Positions 1 through 12,586 of a DNA stretch of 64,000 nt are shown here, piece by piece. How positions within the stretch are numbered: the stretch's first letter is position 1; the number at the start of each line of letters is the position of its first letter. Origin of the DNA: Amblyomma americanum (Eukaryota > Arthropoda > Arachnida > Ixodida > Ixodidae); contig NC_135500.1 in assembly GCF_052857255.1 (NCBI RefSeq), forward strand, positions 162,675,689 through 162,739,688, in the 5' to 3' direction. Made by a program: the position numbers and the translations under genes. The notes under the pieces were generated by a model that had not been told where the DNA came from, ran no database searches, and saw only the letters and a program-made list of their open reading frames with translations.

Positions 1-1784
1 AGAGCTGCCTTTTTCGCTCCTCCAACATTGCAGGCAACTAAAATGCAAAAAAGAAAAGAAAACTAGAGATTACACAAGTGTTCATAAGGAGGATCAGCTT
101 GAGCTCGTCTACATTGTGGAGTTACTGTGTTTGCTTGGAATTCTGCTGCCACCGAATGAGTGTGGGACGATCGTGTTTCTGTTTTGGGAGGGTTACTCGG
201 TCCTCCCGCATACGTGAAGTGTTCAGAGCACGACACGCCGCCTCGCCTGCACCGATGGCCCTTTCACAACACGACTGATGTGCCATATCGCTGCCGACGC
301 CTTCACTATAGCCGCTGCGGCTGCTACTACGCAGGCCGTAGGAAGCGGCGCCATGCAGTTGTTTCAGGATATTTTCTTGAACGGCGTTTCAAAGTGTTTG
401 ACGCTGTCTTGTTGCTACCGCCGCACGCACACGCACACACGCACACGCACACGCCCATACGCACACGCACACACAGTTAGCGCGAGGTGCGAGGCACTGG
501 CTAAGTGCACGGGGAGCTCCCGTAATCGACTACATTGGATGGTCACGATGATGAATGCTGCTACTACTGGTACTACAACGACCACTTCTACTACGCGGAA
601 GCCAGGAACCTCTGTTTTCACAGCTAGCGCCGTACTAAATGCAGAGAACTATGGTCACGAGTATTTTAACGCAAAAACAAGACGAAAAATAATGCCTTCT
701 GCTATCACTTCCTCCGCGCCATAGAAAGGGCCATGCTCCGAGATCTGACCATTTTAGCGCCTTCAGCCGCGAATAAGTATCTAACGAGGGGATACTTCCC
801 AAACGTTATTATTTTTGTAAGAGACATATCTGCTACCACAGAAGAGCATTCCACCGTTCCTGGTGATTAATTATGCAATTCCTGCCCCGTCCTTATGCGC
901 CCACATTATGACTGAACACCACTTTCAGGGTCTTTATTATAGTTTTTGTAACTCATTTCCGTCAGAGGAATCCCTTAGTAAAAGTTCCATTCATTTTAGA
1001 ATTCTAAAGAGTGAATGCATGTGAAACAAGTAAACGCAAACACACAATATCTGGAGCCGCAACGGTGCTCCAAGGCACTCGAATTCAGTTTGAGCTTGTC
1101 CTTAATCCAGCTGTTTAAATGCATTCAGTTCTTATGTTTCCATCTGAAACAAAGATCTCTGCGTTCATTTCGCACTCCTAGCTTGGGGTACACGGCCTGA
1201 CATAAAGGGTTCGAACTGTAACCTCCTGCCATTCGTGGCCCTTTATAGCTGAGCGGTAAACGAAACCGACACAAAACAAGTTACAGACATGTTATATGGT
1301 GACAAAGCTTCCTGGCTTGATGCTGCTCTTTGTTCTTCATATTGCTACTTCTTCAGTTCGTCGGAACTTCGTAATTAGAATAGGTTCTTTTCATTTTTAC
1401 TGTTACCAGAGTAGAGCCGTCAGTAGAATTACCTAAATAAATATATTACTGCTAAAGCTCTATTGCTCTATCATATCTTGGAAAAAGACTGGTGTGTGAT
1501 TAACTCTCTGAAGTTAGTCACGTGATGCAGAAAGTGGCAGAAATAAACGATACTTTGAATGAGGGCGGCCTTGGCCAACATGGAGAAATCAAATAAGCAC
1601 TGCCGCGACTTGGTTTTGAACCCGCGGTGGTGCGAATAGATTAGCTTCGCTGGCCACTGCACGGGAGCACAATGCTACCGCCGCAGCCGATCGTGCCTCG
1701 TGATAAACTGCAACACACTCTCGCGCTGTGCATTGCACGTCGCTGTCTTCATACCACCTGTGCGCAAGTCACGAAAAGAAAGTA
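1..1784. other. Unassigned non-coding stretch
   Basis: Apart from a CA-rich microsatellite at 419-477 I see no gene or recognised repeat. Short reading frames are present on both strands but none shows a domain, signal peptide or consistent coding bias. A weak tRNA-like patch on the minus strand near 1590-1660 is too decayed to call. Confidence 0.5.
419..477. repeat. CA/CACG microsatellite
   Basis: An imperfect CA tract interrupted by CG steps. It generates meaningless His-Thr/Arg-rich reading frames on the plus strand and Cys-Val/Arg-Val frames on the minus strand. Confidence 0.9.
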
Positions 1785-2016
1785 TTAGTAAGTGGTTTTT
1801 ATTAAAATAACAATAAAAAGGAAGGAAAAGATTTTTGCCAGCCCCTGCATCTGCCATCGATACTGAAGCACCTGAGCTGGGGCAGCGGAAATAAAGGATA
1901 GCAGGCAGAATGGAGAAATGAAATGAAAGAGGTGAGCGAACAGGATAGAGGATAAGGAGAGAGGTAATATACACAAACTATTTACACGATTAGAAGGAAA
2001 GGAAAGGAAAAAATTG
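1785..2016 (-). repeat. Possible retroelement 3' end, unclassified
   Basis: The stretch begins, on the minus-strand 3' side, with a T/A-rich tract that reads as an antisense poly(A)-like tail. It abuts a SINE fragment at its other end. The purine-rich body has no coding potential that I recognise. The call rests only on the tail and on its position beside the SINE, so it is weak. Confidence 0.25.
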
Positions 2017-2296
2017 AAAATTGGTTTTGAGGAAAAGAAATGATGCAGTAACTGTCTCGCATATCTCAATGGACACCCGAAAAGCGCCGAAAAGGAAGGG
2101 ATACAGGAAAGAGTGAAAGACTAAAGGAAGAAAGAGGTGCCAGCTTCTGCAAATTTCTTGCAAATTTCTTGCAACTTGCAAATTACGACCAACTGGGTAT
2201 CTTTAACGTCCACTGACATCGCACGGCACACGGGCGCCTTTTGCGTTTCGCCTCCATCGAAACCCGGCCGCCGCGGTCGGGTTCGCGCTTTCAACC
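2017..2296 (-). mobile_element. tRNA-derived SINE (family B), 5'-truncated
   Basis: On the minus strand this copy contains the central core shared with the SINE at 12.6 kb: a block reading GATGTCAGTG, then ACGTTAAAGAT, then a CCAGTTGGTCG segment. It ends in the same C/T-rich 3' part (GCGCCATTTC-like in the better copy). The tRNA-like head stops inside the B box, where GGGTTCG is followed by unrelated sequence, so the internal pol III promoter is incomplete. A short local duplication of GCAAATTTCTT (about 2149-2181) interrupts the body. This is an old, inactive copy. Confidence 0.7.
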
Positions 2297-5200
2297 GCGC
2301 TTTCAGGTACGTAACGTTGACGTCCACGTGCAAAAACCTACTTTCGCGCAATATTTTGTAGCTATGAATGCTAGACCGTCAGGAATTTTTTTTTTCTTGC
2401 GTTAAGTCGATGCTCAGTTCTAAGAGCACTTTTAAAGAAAGTAGTTTTAACTTGTTTTGTTCTTCACAACATTCCTAGCCAGCTTCACAGTAAACTTTAT
2501 GAACGCGGTAATTAACACCTGTGCAGTTAGTTACTGTTTTTATGTTATATATTATTATTTATATATCTATGTAAGTACAAGGGAGTGTTTTTGAGTGCGA
2601 GCACAATAGAATGCCAGAGAGTGCTAGTGCGAGCAAGAATTGCCGCCTGTATATTTCATGCTCATGAATGGGAGAACTGACGAGTGGTACGGGACGTAAG
2701 CACGAGTGAGGGCAGCTTAGTGCGAATGGCAGCCACTGAGAATGCCGGTGTCGGCAGGAATAAAGGGTGTAAAATTTGTAATCGAGTGAGTACTGCTGAT
2801 AGCGAACAATTGCGAGTGTGATCCTCACTGTCAGTGTACGTACGAAACAGGAATCCAGTAAGAGATAGCGACTGCGAACGTAAAAAAAAAAGATGCAGCT
2901 GAACCAAGACTTTGCCTCATTTCGGTTCCTTGAATGTATCGCTGAAGTATTGTTCAAATAATTTACAATTCAGAATATCTGGAAAGATGTCTAAATTGCA
3001 GTTCTGTTTGAAGCGCGAAACCTTTACTTTGAGCCCGCAATCCTCATCCAAGTGTTGACCGCTTATGAGATATTGAAGGAATCCTTTGCAACTGGCCGAC
3101 ACACTGCTCGCGATTTTTCAGAATTTAAAAATACCTTCTAGAACAATCGCAATCGCAGTAGGAAAGAATCGCTGAAGGTGGTCTTCAGACAATTATCTGC
3201 TAATATAAGACGTCTGGGCAAGCTGCGTATATGAATAGAAAACTGCGCCTCTTTCATCCTTCTCATCAAAGTGCGGTTGAGTTGTCCACCAAGATCGACA
3301 GAGTCACTGCGCTTTTCTCTCCTAGCCATAAGCAATGTTCAGGCACTTAGGTTGCTATTCAAATAATTATTTAAGATTTGTTAAACACTCTGTTCATACG
3401 AATACAATTCATGGCGCTCAACTGCGCCAGAAGGGAATGTACAGCCCCTTCAAAAGTATACAGGCCAAGAGGTTGACATATAAGCTGTTTAGCGGGGCTT
3501 CAAAGCACATCTAGCAATCCGAAGCTTGGCAGGATTCAGTACGTGAAGCCATTCCTCGTTAGAGAGGTTACGTTCGCTGAGAATGCATAACGAGGCGTAC
3601 AGCAGGCCTCACAAGCAAACCCTTTGGGTCGTATACATTTAACGGGTGTGTACGTATCTGCATTAAATCAACCAAGAACCATACGTTCCAACATTGCACT
3701 ATCTGAAGCAATTTGCTCAGAGACATTTTAATGAAACTTTGCAACAAGCACAGTTTGACTTTAAAGGCCGTCGCAACCAATGAATTGTTTTTAGTATTGA
3801 AGAAATTAAAAACCTGTTCACAAACGCTTCGTCCATTTTCTAAATGTGGCTCGATATTATGAAACATCGAGGAAAACCTTTGGCAACATCTTCACTCTTG
3901 GCCGTTTACTGGAATAACACGAATATTCTGTTACACGTATCAGTCTCCGCTCAAGATTCGCGTTTTGTATAACACCAGATTTCCAGTGCCTGCTTCGGTA
4001 ACTCCACATTTTAAATACGCAGATGCGGTCCCATTATGTGTTGAAAAGCAATGTTGAAAAGCAATGAGATGCGTAGAGAAGTTGCGAAAAGTAAAACGCA
4101 GTCTGAAGAGATGACGCTTTCTGATTTCTTTCATTGCTTCCTTTTTGTCGCATTCCTACTTTTTGTTTTCTTTTCTTTCTTCGTTTCCACCTTAATTCTT
4201 CCTTTTCATTTCCTGCTTTCTTTCTTTCTCTCTTGCATGAATTCCTACTTGAAGCAATAAATAAGAAGCGTTGTAACCACTTCAAGACAAAGCACTAGAG
4301 TACACAGCAGCAAAGATCTGTTTGTAAAACTAAACCTTGGTCAGCTGGCAGAAAAAACCGGCAAAGTAATTAAGTATTCCGGCACATGAGAGAAGGTACG
4401 TCAGGAACAAAACACACATTCTAGATACAGATCTGAGATGCAAAAGCAGCTGGATAGGTAGCTGTATAGGTACATGTTGTGATTTAAGTTTTTAGTTTCC
4501 CAACTATTCGGTTTAATCGAAGCGCTTTGAAAGTTGTATCAGAACTCAGGCTTTCGAGACCGTGGCAGATAAAACTTGGTGGTAGCACACACCCCGTATG
4601 CAATAACTAACCGAGAAAGCAAAGACGGCAGTTTGCGGCCTATTACCACTGGTTTGGCTAACTGCGAGAGCTGCGCTCCCCCTCCCCCCCCCCCTCCCCT
4701 CTCTGACTTCTCACACTGTCTTCTTATGCTCCTTCTGTCATTCTCCCCTCGATATGTTTCAGCTACGATGTCGGCAACGTACGGGCACACAACTACCGCG
4801 GCGCCTTTATCTTGCTTCAAACTATAAGCGCCATTTCAGCTCCGTTTTACTATTATCGCTGCTGTCCGTGTGTTTTAGGAACTCTGCAGCCACGAGAGTG
4901 GAAGCGCTGTCGCTCTCAGAAAAATCGCGCATTTAATATCAGCCCGTTATTGCCAAGGAAAACAGCTCGCTTGTTTTCATCGCACCGCGGATTCCCGGAA
5001 TTCAAGGAGAAAAAGCGGTGGCGAAACCGCCATACCGCGCAGAAGGAGAGGCCAGCCGATCGATCGCCACGAGCCAGTGCCAGAGTAGCCACGTGTATCA
5101 GTGTAGTGGCACTAAGGCTACTGACGCGATGGGAAAAGCTCGCAGTACCGACGAACGGTTCCTTGATCTTTCTCGCTCGGAATTCTCCAGAGGGCGATCG

Positions 5201-5682
5201 GAGCAACACAGGGAAAGCACTCGGGCCATTTGGACAAGAAGTTCTAGTGACTGTGAACTGAGGAAGATCAAACGCCTCGCGCATAGTTATCTCACGTGCC
5301 GCTGGATAATGAAGCTGAGCTGCAACACGTGTAGGAGCAATCGAAAATATCGTTCGCAGAAGGATTCCTTAGGGACTCTGATTCTGTGCCGTTGGTTGTG
5401 CAGTAGAATATTGCGAAGGTATGTGGCGGACATCGTCTCCCTGTAACACGTGCTGCTTGCACGGTTTTCATGTGACCTCTAGTCTTTTTTATAGGTTCTC
5501 ATGTTGCCGGAAGATACGGGGAGGAGATTGAAATCCAGAGAAGTAGCTTGGCGCGTTTATGAGACCACGGATCATTTACAGACTATGCTGTGAGAAAATG
5601 AAGGGAACAGTGTCAAAACCGATTTTATGATCTTGCGAACCCGTTTTCATCACGAAATTGTACAGACAAGTACAATAAGGGC
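2297..5682. other. Unassigned non-coding stretch
   Basis: No supported gene. About 2590-2890 is enriched in degenerate GTGCGAG/GAGTG words and may be an old tandem repeat. About 4130-4230 is a pyrimidine-rich tract on the plus strand. A short C run lies at 4678-4697. About 4900-5260 is CpG-rich with overlapping open frames on both strands, but no domain is recognisable. Confidence 0.5.
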
Positions 5683-6025
5683 ACGAATAAACGAGTGTGA
5701 AAACAAGCATGTGAGTGAATTAGTTAGAAAAGGACAACGGTGCAAGTTAGAAAAAAATATTTGGTGATTTAGTGAGCATGTGAATGCGTGGGCTGTCACT
5801 TAATGTATGAGTGATGTGTTAATGGGCAAGAAAGGAATGATGGATATGTGAGTTGTAAGTGAGCGAGCGTGTATGAATGAGTAAGTAGCGAAAGATTGTC
5901 ACCATGTCTCGGTAGTTTGTGAGTAAATCAGATAAGTGGAAGTCAATGAGTGGGTGTGTGGATTGTGAGTGGATGAACGAGTGACGAATGAGCAAATGAA
6001 TGACGAGGCAGTTGAAAATTAGTGG
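5683..6025. repeat. Cryptic GTGA/TGAATG-rich repeat
   Basis: The plus strand is unusually rich in short words such as GTGAGTGA, GAATGAGT and GTGAGCG, separated by point changes. This is the pattern of a decayed short-unit tandem repeat. No unit is perfectly conserved, so period and copy number cannot be read by eye. Confidence 0.5.
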
Positions 6026-6635
6026 TTGAGTAAAATGCCTCGTGGTTCACTACTCTGAAGAAGAAGTAAGTTTTAACTCCATGTGGCCTCGTTAGTACTC
6101 AGAGCTTTTCGAACGTATTTCGACCCCAGGTTTTGCTGTATTGAACGCTTTCGTCCAGCACAGTAATATTTTGAGAATCTGTCGTTAACCAATGACGTCG
6201 CCAAGTGACCGACGTCAGTTATGAATTTTTTTTCCTTTGTTTCACAGCCATCGTCCACGTTGGTCAGTTGAAACCATTCCATGCCGCTGATACGCCTTCT
6301 GCTAGAAGGAGCTTCTAAGGAGCCCGTGATTGCGCCATGCGCAGACTCGCACGAAGCAAAGAAGTTGGCTTCTTTCTTCGATCAGCACTGCCGTTTTTTT
6401 TATTAGTATGCGTTGTTTGGGGCTGTACGAACGAAAGCATCCCCTGCTTAAACTGCAACTACAAGCAAAGAAGACTAACCTAAACTTTCTGCTAGCTGGT
6501 TAGGTATGGGAGAAGAAGACAGAAATAATGTGATAGTAAGAGGGTTAGAGGAAAGGTCTGAACGTGTTGAGATAGAAATGACAATTTCCAGACGCCGACC
6601 AGCTCCGGTTTGCCATCTAGGGGATGTGGCTCACC
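6026..6635. other. Unassigned non-coding stretch
   Basis: No gene, RNA or repeat family was recognised in this stretch on either strand. Confidence 0.5.
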
Positions 6636-6858
6636 TCATCATCATCATCGGCCTGACTACGCTCCCTGCAGGGTAAAGGCCTCTCTCATGTCTCTCCAAT
6701 TAACCCTGTCCTGCGACAGCCGCGGCCACCCTATCCCCGCAAGACTTCTTATTCTCATCCGCCAACATAACTTTCTGCCACCCCTGCTACGCTTCCTTTC
6801 TTTTGTAATCCAGTCCGTTACTCTTAAGGACCACGCGATGGCTAACCTAAGCACGACC
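6636..6858 (-). mobile_element. 3' end of an RTE-like LINE (C-terminus plus tail)
   Basis: The minus strand from 6854 down to 6657 encodes the C-terminal end of a reverse transcriptase-type protein. The block WSLRVTDW, then a basic stretch, then AGIGWPRLSQDRVNWRDM and a final EAFTLQGA-stop is the common tail of RTE-type retrotransposon proteins in ticks and other arthropods. Directly after the stop is a (GAT)n microsatellite (6636-6650, ATC on the plus strand), the usual 3' terminus of these elements. Everything upstream of the last ~65 codons is missing, so this is a strongly 5'-truncated copy, as target-primed reverse transcription often leaves. Family assignment is from memory of the motif. 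Confidence 0.75.
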
Positions 6859-8689
6859 TAAATCGGCCGTGAATGTGTGTGAACAAAAGAACTCAGCTGC
6901 GTGTGGTCTAAATATAGTAAACGCTTGCACACCGTGGGAGAAACCTCAGCGACTTTGCTGAAGAAAAATTCAATCGCCATTAGTTGCAACCGAAAAGACT
7001 TGACGCAATCGCCTATAAGGGGCTCTTGAGGAAAAAAATTAAACAAACAAAACTGAGCGCCAGGCTGCCTTCTTACCTTTGTGCCATTCATGGCCTCGAC
7101 TGCGGAATGCATGGAACCCAATCTCGGGTTAAAGCATTCCATCGCCGGGAGTGCCAGGAGGTACTTCGCGTAGTGCGCTTTTAACTCGTGAGGCGCTGAT
7201 GTAAGATGAGAGCAGTGCCCGCATGTCGCGGTCTGTGCACGTGCCGGCGAGATGTTGAGGTTGTTGCTAGCTGGTGGAACTAGCCTTACAGTTATTGTGC
7301 CGGCAATTGCTCCACCAATGCGGTACAAAGATGTTAGCAGAATATCTGCACTTTGCGGCACACATCAGTGAACTGCCAGGTCTAGGTCGACATGCTCACA
7401 ATCCCTACAATAGTAATCAACTGTTGCTGCAGCCATCTGGACTTTTTCGTGCTGGCGACTCGCCGATGCCGAAGTGGCCAACGCCTACCCTCTGAGCCGC
7501 GTCGTAGAAGGCCGGTTAGTTGCGAATGCCTGCTAGTCGGTTCGCTGCCGATAGCGGTGATGACAGTGCAGTTAAGTATGCCACCTATTTAATGACTTCA
7601 GCTTGAGTTTATCGTCCGCAAATAGGTTTCTCCGAGAGAAAGTACTCTCCGAGTAATGCAGGTACCTTAGGGTACTGTTAAATGGACCGTTTACGAAAAA
7701 ATACGTACACGTTTTGTCTAGTTTCTCTACAAGACAATCTAGAAAAACTGTAGGTTGTCTTCTACATAAAGTGAAGTTATAGACAAACGTTAATTGTTTT
7801 CTAATTTGTTTGCAAGAAACACTGCTCATATAATACACAGCATCTCATATTCATGCTAGCCTGAAAAATTGACTGAGTTGATTTGCGCGGTGTGCAGTTT
7901 GTTCTTTTCAGCTCCTCAGTCGAGGAGACGCTTTGACTAGATTTTTTCTCACTAAGTTACTGCACAGCAGAGGCGTCAGTATACTTTGCACGTAAAGTAT
8001 GGGCAAAAAAATTAGGCTCCTACATTGCTTAGCTTGTCAAACAAAGCCATAAAATACGTTACGGAGCCAATCATTTCATTTATTCGAAAATACTGAAAAT
8101 CACGGAGCACTATGCTGACGGCATTTTCTTCTTTTTTCTCCCCTTTTACTTGGAGCCAACATGAAAATTTCGCATCGCAATTCTTCTAATCGAGCAATTG
8201 ATTTGTGCTCTGCTATTCTGTCTTTCTGGCGCTCTTCTGTCCTGCAATGTGCATTAAACGTCTCATGCTATCCTGACGCTTAAATTTGCCTATTTTCTCA
8301 CTGCCTACACTCATTTTTTATGCATTTCGTTTATCGCGACGTCTCTTTCCCTTGATGCTGACATTTCACAGGTTTCTACACATGCAGAGTGTATTTCGCT
8401 GAGACATGAACCAGAATCTATGGCCCCGTAACCATGCCTGGCTTCACAGTGTACACAAGGCGCACATGAAACAGAAACATTAAGGGGAACTTTGTTGACC
8501 TAAGGTGCACTGAGGCGAAATCCTTCAGCTAGGTGTTGCTGCTTGTGTCACTGATGTGTGGATAAGATGTTAATTAAGTACACAATTGCTTGTGAATCTT
8601 AAGCGCTGGAGACACTGGAGGGCATTTGGGAGGCATCCATTTGATTCGACACATTTCTGCAAACACTCTCCAGCGCCCTAGACAAGGAG
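6859..8689. other. Unassigned non-coding stretch
   Basis: No supported gene. On the minus strand, 7361 to about 7060 is an open frame with two zinc-finger-like Cys pairs, but they lack correctly spaced ligands (see rejected list). The rest is AT-rich with no recognised repeat. Confidence 0.45.
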
Positions 8690-8840
8690 AACTCAGCTGC
8701 GGAACGGAAGAATGGTGGTTCGAATCCCATCGTGCACAATTTTTTTTTTCTTACCGAGTTTAATAGTGTCACGGACGGACGGACGGACGGGCGGACGGAC
8801 ACCACCAGTATGAGCCATTAAAGGCTTTCGCCTTAATATG
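8690..8840 (+). mobile_element. tRNA-like SINE-type repeat with hairpin end
   Basis: A B-box match (GGTTCGAATCC, about 8718-8728) is followed by a T tract and a (GGAC)n microsatellite (8772-8800). The repeat ends with a block that includes the hairpin ATTAAAGGC-TTTC-GCCTTAAT. The same terminal block recurs at 19851-19881, which shows it is the 3' end of a repeat family. No convincing A box is visible, so the head is probably decayed or truncated. Confidence 0.5.
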
Positions 8841-10317
8841 CAGTCGCGTACGTAGTCATAAAGTGTGCTGCTACTCCGAAGATCATGCGCTCAATGTGCT
8901 CTCCAGCTGGTAGTGTTTGCGCAGCTTCGTCTCTGTGTGTATGCGCTCGCATTGACGCATATGCGTGCGACGGCGCTTGCGTTCCATGCCTAGCCGCGCA
9001 TGCGCAAGGCACGCAAGACCTTTCGCGCTGCTTTTTCGCCCCATCTGGACAACGCGAACCCCGCATCAGCCGCGATCAGTGCACTCCGATTCCGCACTGC
9101 AGTGTTTTCCGGGATCAATATGTTCGGAGCGATGCGAACCTCCACCGGCAATCCTGTTTTGATTCCCCGTACGTCGCCGTCAAAAAATGCGAGCCCAATA
9201 ACATTCTGCTCCATCGACGGCGCAGCCTGTACTTGCACAGTGGTGCACCTGACCTTTTGCCAGGTGACGGCTTCCCACGAAACGCAACGCCGTGCTTGCA
9301 GATTAGTGTCGCTGATCCTCACGCCTAACTGAAGCACGCGCGCGAGCAAGTGTCAGCGGAAGCGCGTTTCGCGGAAATTATCGGCCCAGGATTGTACCGA
9401 CTACTAGGTGCGTGCAATTGTGTTGTGAATCTAACTTGCTCACAGCCTGGGCAACCTGAATATTACTTCTCTTATTAACAGTAAAAATATCGGAGACCCA
9501 CTTTGTGACACGTAGGATGCCCTGCGGCCACTTTGGAGCCTCCTTTAAAGGCCAGGCTCTTTGCAGAGGGTTTGTGGTAGCACATTCCAGGTCTGGTCAT
9601 AGTGGCTGCCAGCCTCTTTCTTTAAAATGTCTAATCTAAGTGTTCGGGACGGCTTTCGACCGCTTTTCTTCTTTGGCCTTTGATAAGCGTTCGCTTTCAC
9701 TCTCGCGATCTCGTACGGCCGAAATAATGCTTTTCACTGCCATCGGATATACCATGCTGAATGTGCCGGTTCTCGTCTGCAGATGCGCAGTCGAGCACTT
9801 CTCTGTTCTGGCGTGAAACTCGCATCGCATTTCGAACTCTGTACAAGCTTTATAGTTTTCGAATCGCCCATTCTCCCCAGGCAGTTGATGGTCAGCTGCT
9901 ATCGAACACATGAACGCAGTCCACATGCACAAATACCGCTCGGGCGCATAGTAGCAAATCTTACGATGGTGGCCGGGCCATCTAAGGTGTCAGCCAAGCG
10001 AGCCACCAGCTCCACTGAGGCCTAATTTCGAACACCGCATGGTGCTCGCGAGAGTTTTTTTTTCTTTTTGTACATAAAAGCACGTCATCTCCTTTTCATG
10101 TTCGTTTGTAGAACGTTCTCTCATCATAAAGCGTTCCTGTGGTTGCCGTGCATTCTCGATATCCATACAGCAACTGCCCACTCGGGCACTTCTCCATCCT
10201 CTGGTCGTCATTCCTCCTTTCGCTGTTTCGCTCCATGGCCGCTATGTGTCGCTTCAGTTTTGCGTTCAGACGGCCCACTCGCGTGCCCAGGAGTGCAGGC
10301 CGAACATATATCGCTAT
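8841..10317. other. Unassigned, partly CpG-rich stretch
   Basis: About 8900-9340 is CpG-rich and open in several frames on both strands, with no recognisable domain. The remainder has no feature that I can support. Confidence 0.45.
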
Positions 10318-10545
10318 AATAGCCCGATTCTTACGTGACAAGACTACGCCGTGGTCCTTGCGGCAAGCAGTATTCCACGGAATAATTTCGACCGCACGGG
10401 TTCTTCTGCCTACACTGAAATATCCTTTCCAGTGAGTGTTTTCTTTCTGAAATGCAGCCACTGTGTCCTGGAGCCAAACCCATGACCTCCTGATCATCAT
10501 ACTCTAGAACACATAGCCACAGGGCCACTGCTACGGTTTAATCGG
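10318..10545 (-). mobile_element. Decayed tRNA-derived SINE (family D)
   Basis: Read on the minus strand, the stretch has a tRNA-like head (GTGGCTATG, a box-B-like segment, then GGCTGCATTTC), then a body with GGTCGAAATTATTCCG and CCACGGCGTAG, and a 3' part with CACGTAAGAAT. The order matches a widespread arthropod/tick SINE whose 3' end resembles GGCACGTAAAACCCCA. The copy is heavily mutated: the box-B segment is degenerate and no TSD is obvious. Confidence 0.5.
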
Positions 10546-12586
10546 CACAGTAGCACGCACACAAAAGCATGCCGGGCTCACATGTAGATAATGAATAATA
10601 TTAAGGGTTGTCTTTATACAAAATTAGGAAATCGCGAAATGTCTCAAGGCAGCGGTGCCTCCTGCTTGGAAACAGCAAATATAACTTTCCTGATCGTCTT
10701 TCGGAAGCATCGATCTCCCCGCTCTTATTTAGGCAAAAAACGCTCTCTTAAAACTCATGATTTATTCACAAAAGCGGCCCAGTGCCTTGCAGAAAGCGCC
10801 TGTAATTATAAAGTATATTAGCGCCCTGTTTTAAAATGCGTCGCTAGTGCGTATCTTGCAATTGCGCTAGTGCGTTTATATTTCAATAGAGCTCTCCACG
10901 TACGGGATTCAAACTACTCTGAAATTTTCTCTGCAAGTACTGTTGCAAGCGAAAAGGTAGCGGTTCATTTTTTGTATTACCCTATTAAGGGAAAAGCGAT
11001 GAACAGCAGCACTGCAGGAGGCCAAAAAAGCGCGTTCTGCGCCCTGCGAGAGTCCCATTGTCTGCAACCGTAATTACGCAGAACGGAACCGAGAGAAATT
11101 CCGCGAGATTAATCACGCATTTCAAGCCGAAACGAATGTGAGAACAGCACCATGGCAATATACGACTTGGGCACAACGACAAAACCTCAAAAAAAGAAAA
11201 AACTCGGAAAGCAAGAGCTTAGTCTGTTATTCACCATATTTCTCTACTGGCTCCCGTTATAAACTCCCCATTTCCTTCCTTTTAGGTCCTTTAGTAAGTG
11301 CGTGACAGAGCGCCATTTATTCTGACGTGCTGTTGTGTTGTTCCAGTACCTCTTCGTTCCCCGCGGAGGTTGGCGGCCGTAATTAGAACTGTGATAAACG
11401 ATTCAGCAAGTACGCTACGCAATAGCGGTGGTTTGCGTAATCGCGAGTCTCAGAATAAATGTTTTCCCTTGCCTCAGCACATGGAATTGGTCGTTGGCTC
11501 ATTCTACGTCCGTATTTATCTCTCTGCTGCTTACACTGATCGCTTGCTATTTTTCATCAAGATCCATACGGCGAGGTGGAAAAAAAGATAAAGCCCTGAG
11601 CAATCTTCGCAGAAGAGAAGCGTCTGTCTCTTTGCTTCGTGACATTTCCACAGTAGCCTTTAGTGTAACGTATATTGATCCAAGAAGGAAGACATAGAGC
11701 ACGCACAGTGAGAATTCGATTAGCGTTCGAAGAAACACAATCGCGTGGGCTGGTAGGAAAGCGCGCAATCGCGCGAAACGCTTACGCAGAAAATAAACAT
11801 CGGGAAAGAGGTGAATCAGTCCGGAGTCAATGAGTGATTCGACGTCCGACATTTCTAAGAATGGTTGCACCCGTCCAGTGCCAACTACACACGTACACGA
11901 TTGCGCTCTTTTCCTAACGGCTGAATGCGGCCCTCCTCTCTGCTATGGGGAAAGGAAAACCAACTAAGAGGAAAAGAAAAAAAGAAGAGCACTTGCCGCA
12001 TTATTCAAATGCGAGAATGAGCAGCTCACGGTAGACGCTACTACCAAGCACAAGCTTTCGAATTAAGGAGCGCAGTTGGCTAAGCTTATGCCTTATGTTC
12101 CTAAATGCTAATTGCCTCAGCTTCAAAAGTAAGAAAGCTTTAGAAGCAACGCTCAGTTGTTTTCCTGCCTGGACTAGCGTGAGCCCGAGAAATTCTTCCT
12201 TGCGCAGTACGCGCATTACTAATCACTCGCTCATAGTCGCGCTCATGGCAGCCAAACTCAAGAATTTCTGCAACTGTTGCCGCCTCGGTAGTTAAAAAAC
12301 AACTGGGCACCAGCACGTTCGCTTTCTAACCACCGATGGCGCATTGTGTGTAAAAGATAGATAAAACGGTCTGATAATGTTTCGTGGCCTTATTGAACAC
12401 CGCATTATGCACGGGAAGAAAAGAAGTCAAGGCTTTGATAAAAGTCAGACTTCTGTTTAACACCATCTACCCTTCATTTAGGAAAACAGATTTAATGCGG
12501 AAAGCCATTTTCGCATGCAATTGATCAGATGCACACCCTGCGTGCATCTGCGTGAAATTTGACGTGTGTGCTCCGCAGCACATTGA
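10546..12586. other. Unassigned non-coding stretch
   Basis: No gene, RNA or repeat family was recognised; only short uninformative reading frames occur. Confidence 0.5.

Noticed and set aside
1590..1660. tRNA-like head on the minus strand with GGGTTCAAAACC
   Set aside because: The B box is degenerate, and the rest could not be aligned to any of the SINE families in the window.
7060..7361. C2H2-like fingers on the minus strand (ATCGHCSHLTSAPHELKAH)
   Set aside because: The C-x2-C pair lacks a properly spaced second His, and the frame is not supported by any linker or repeat of fingers.
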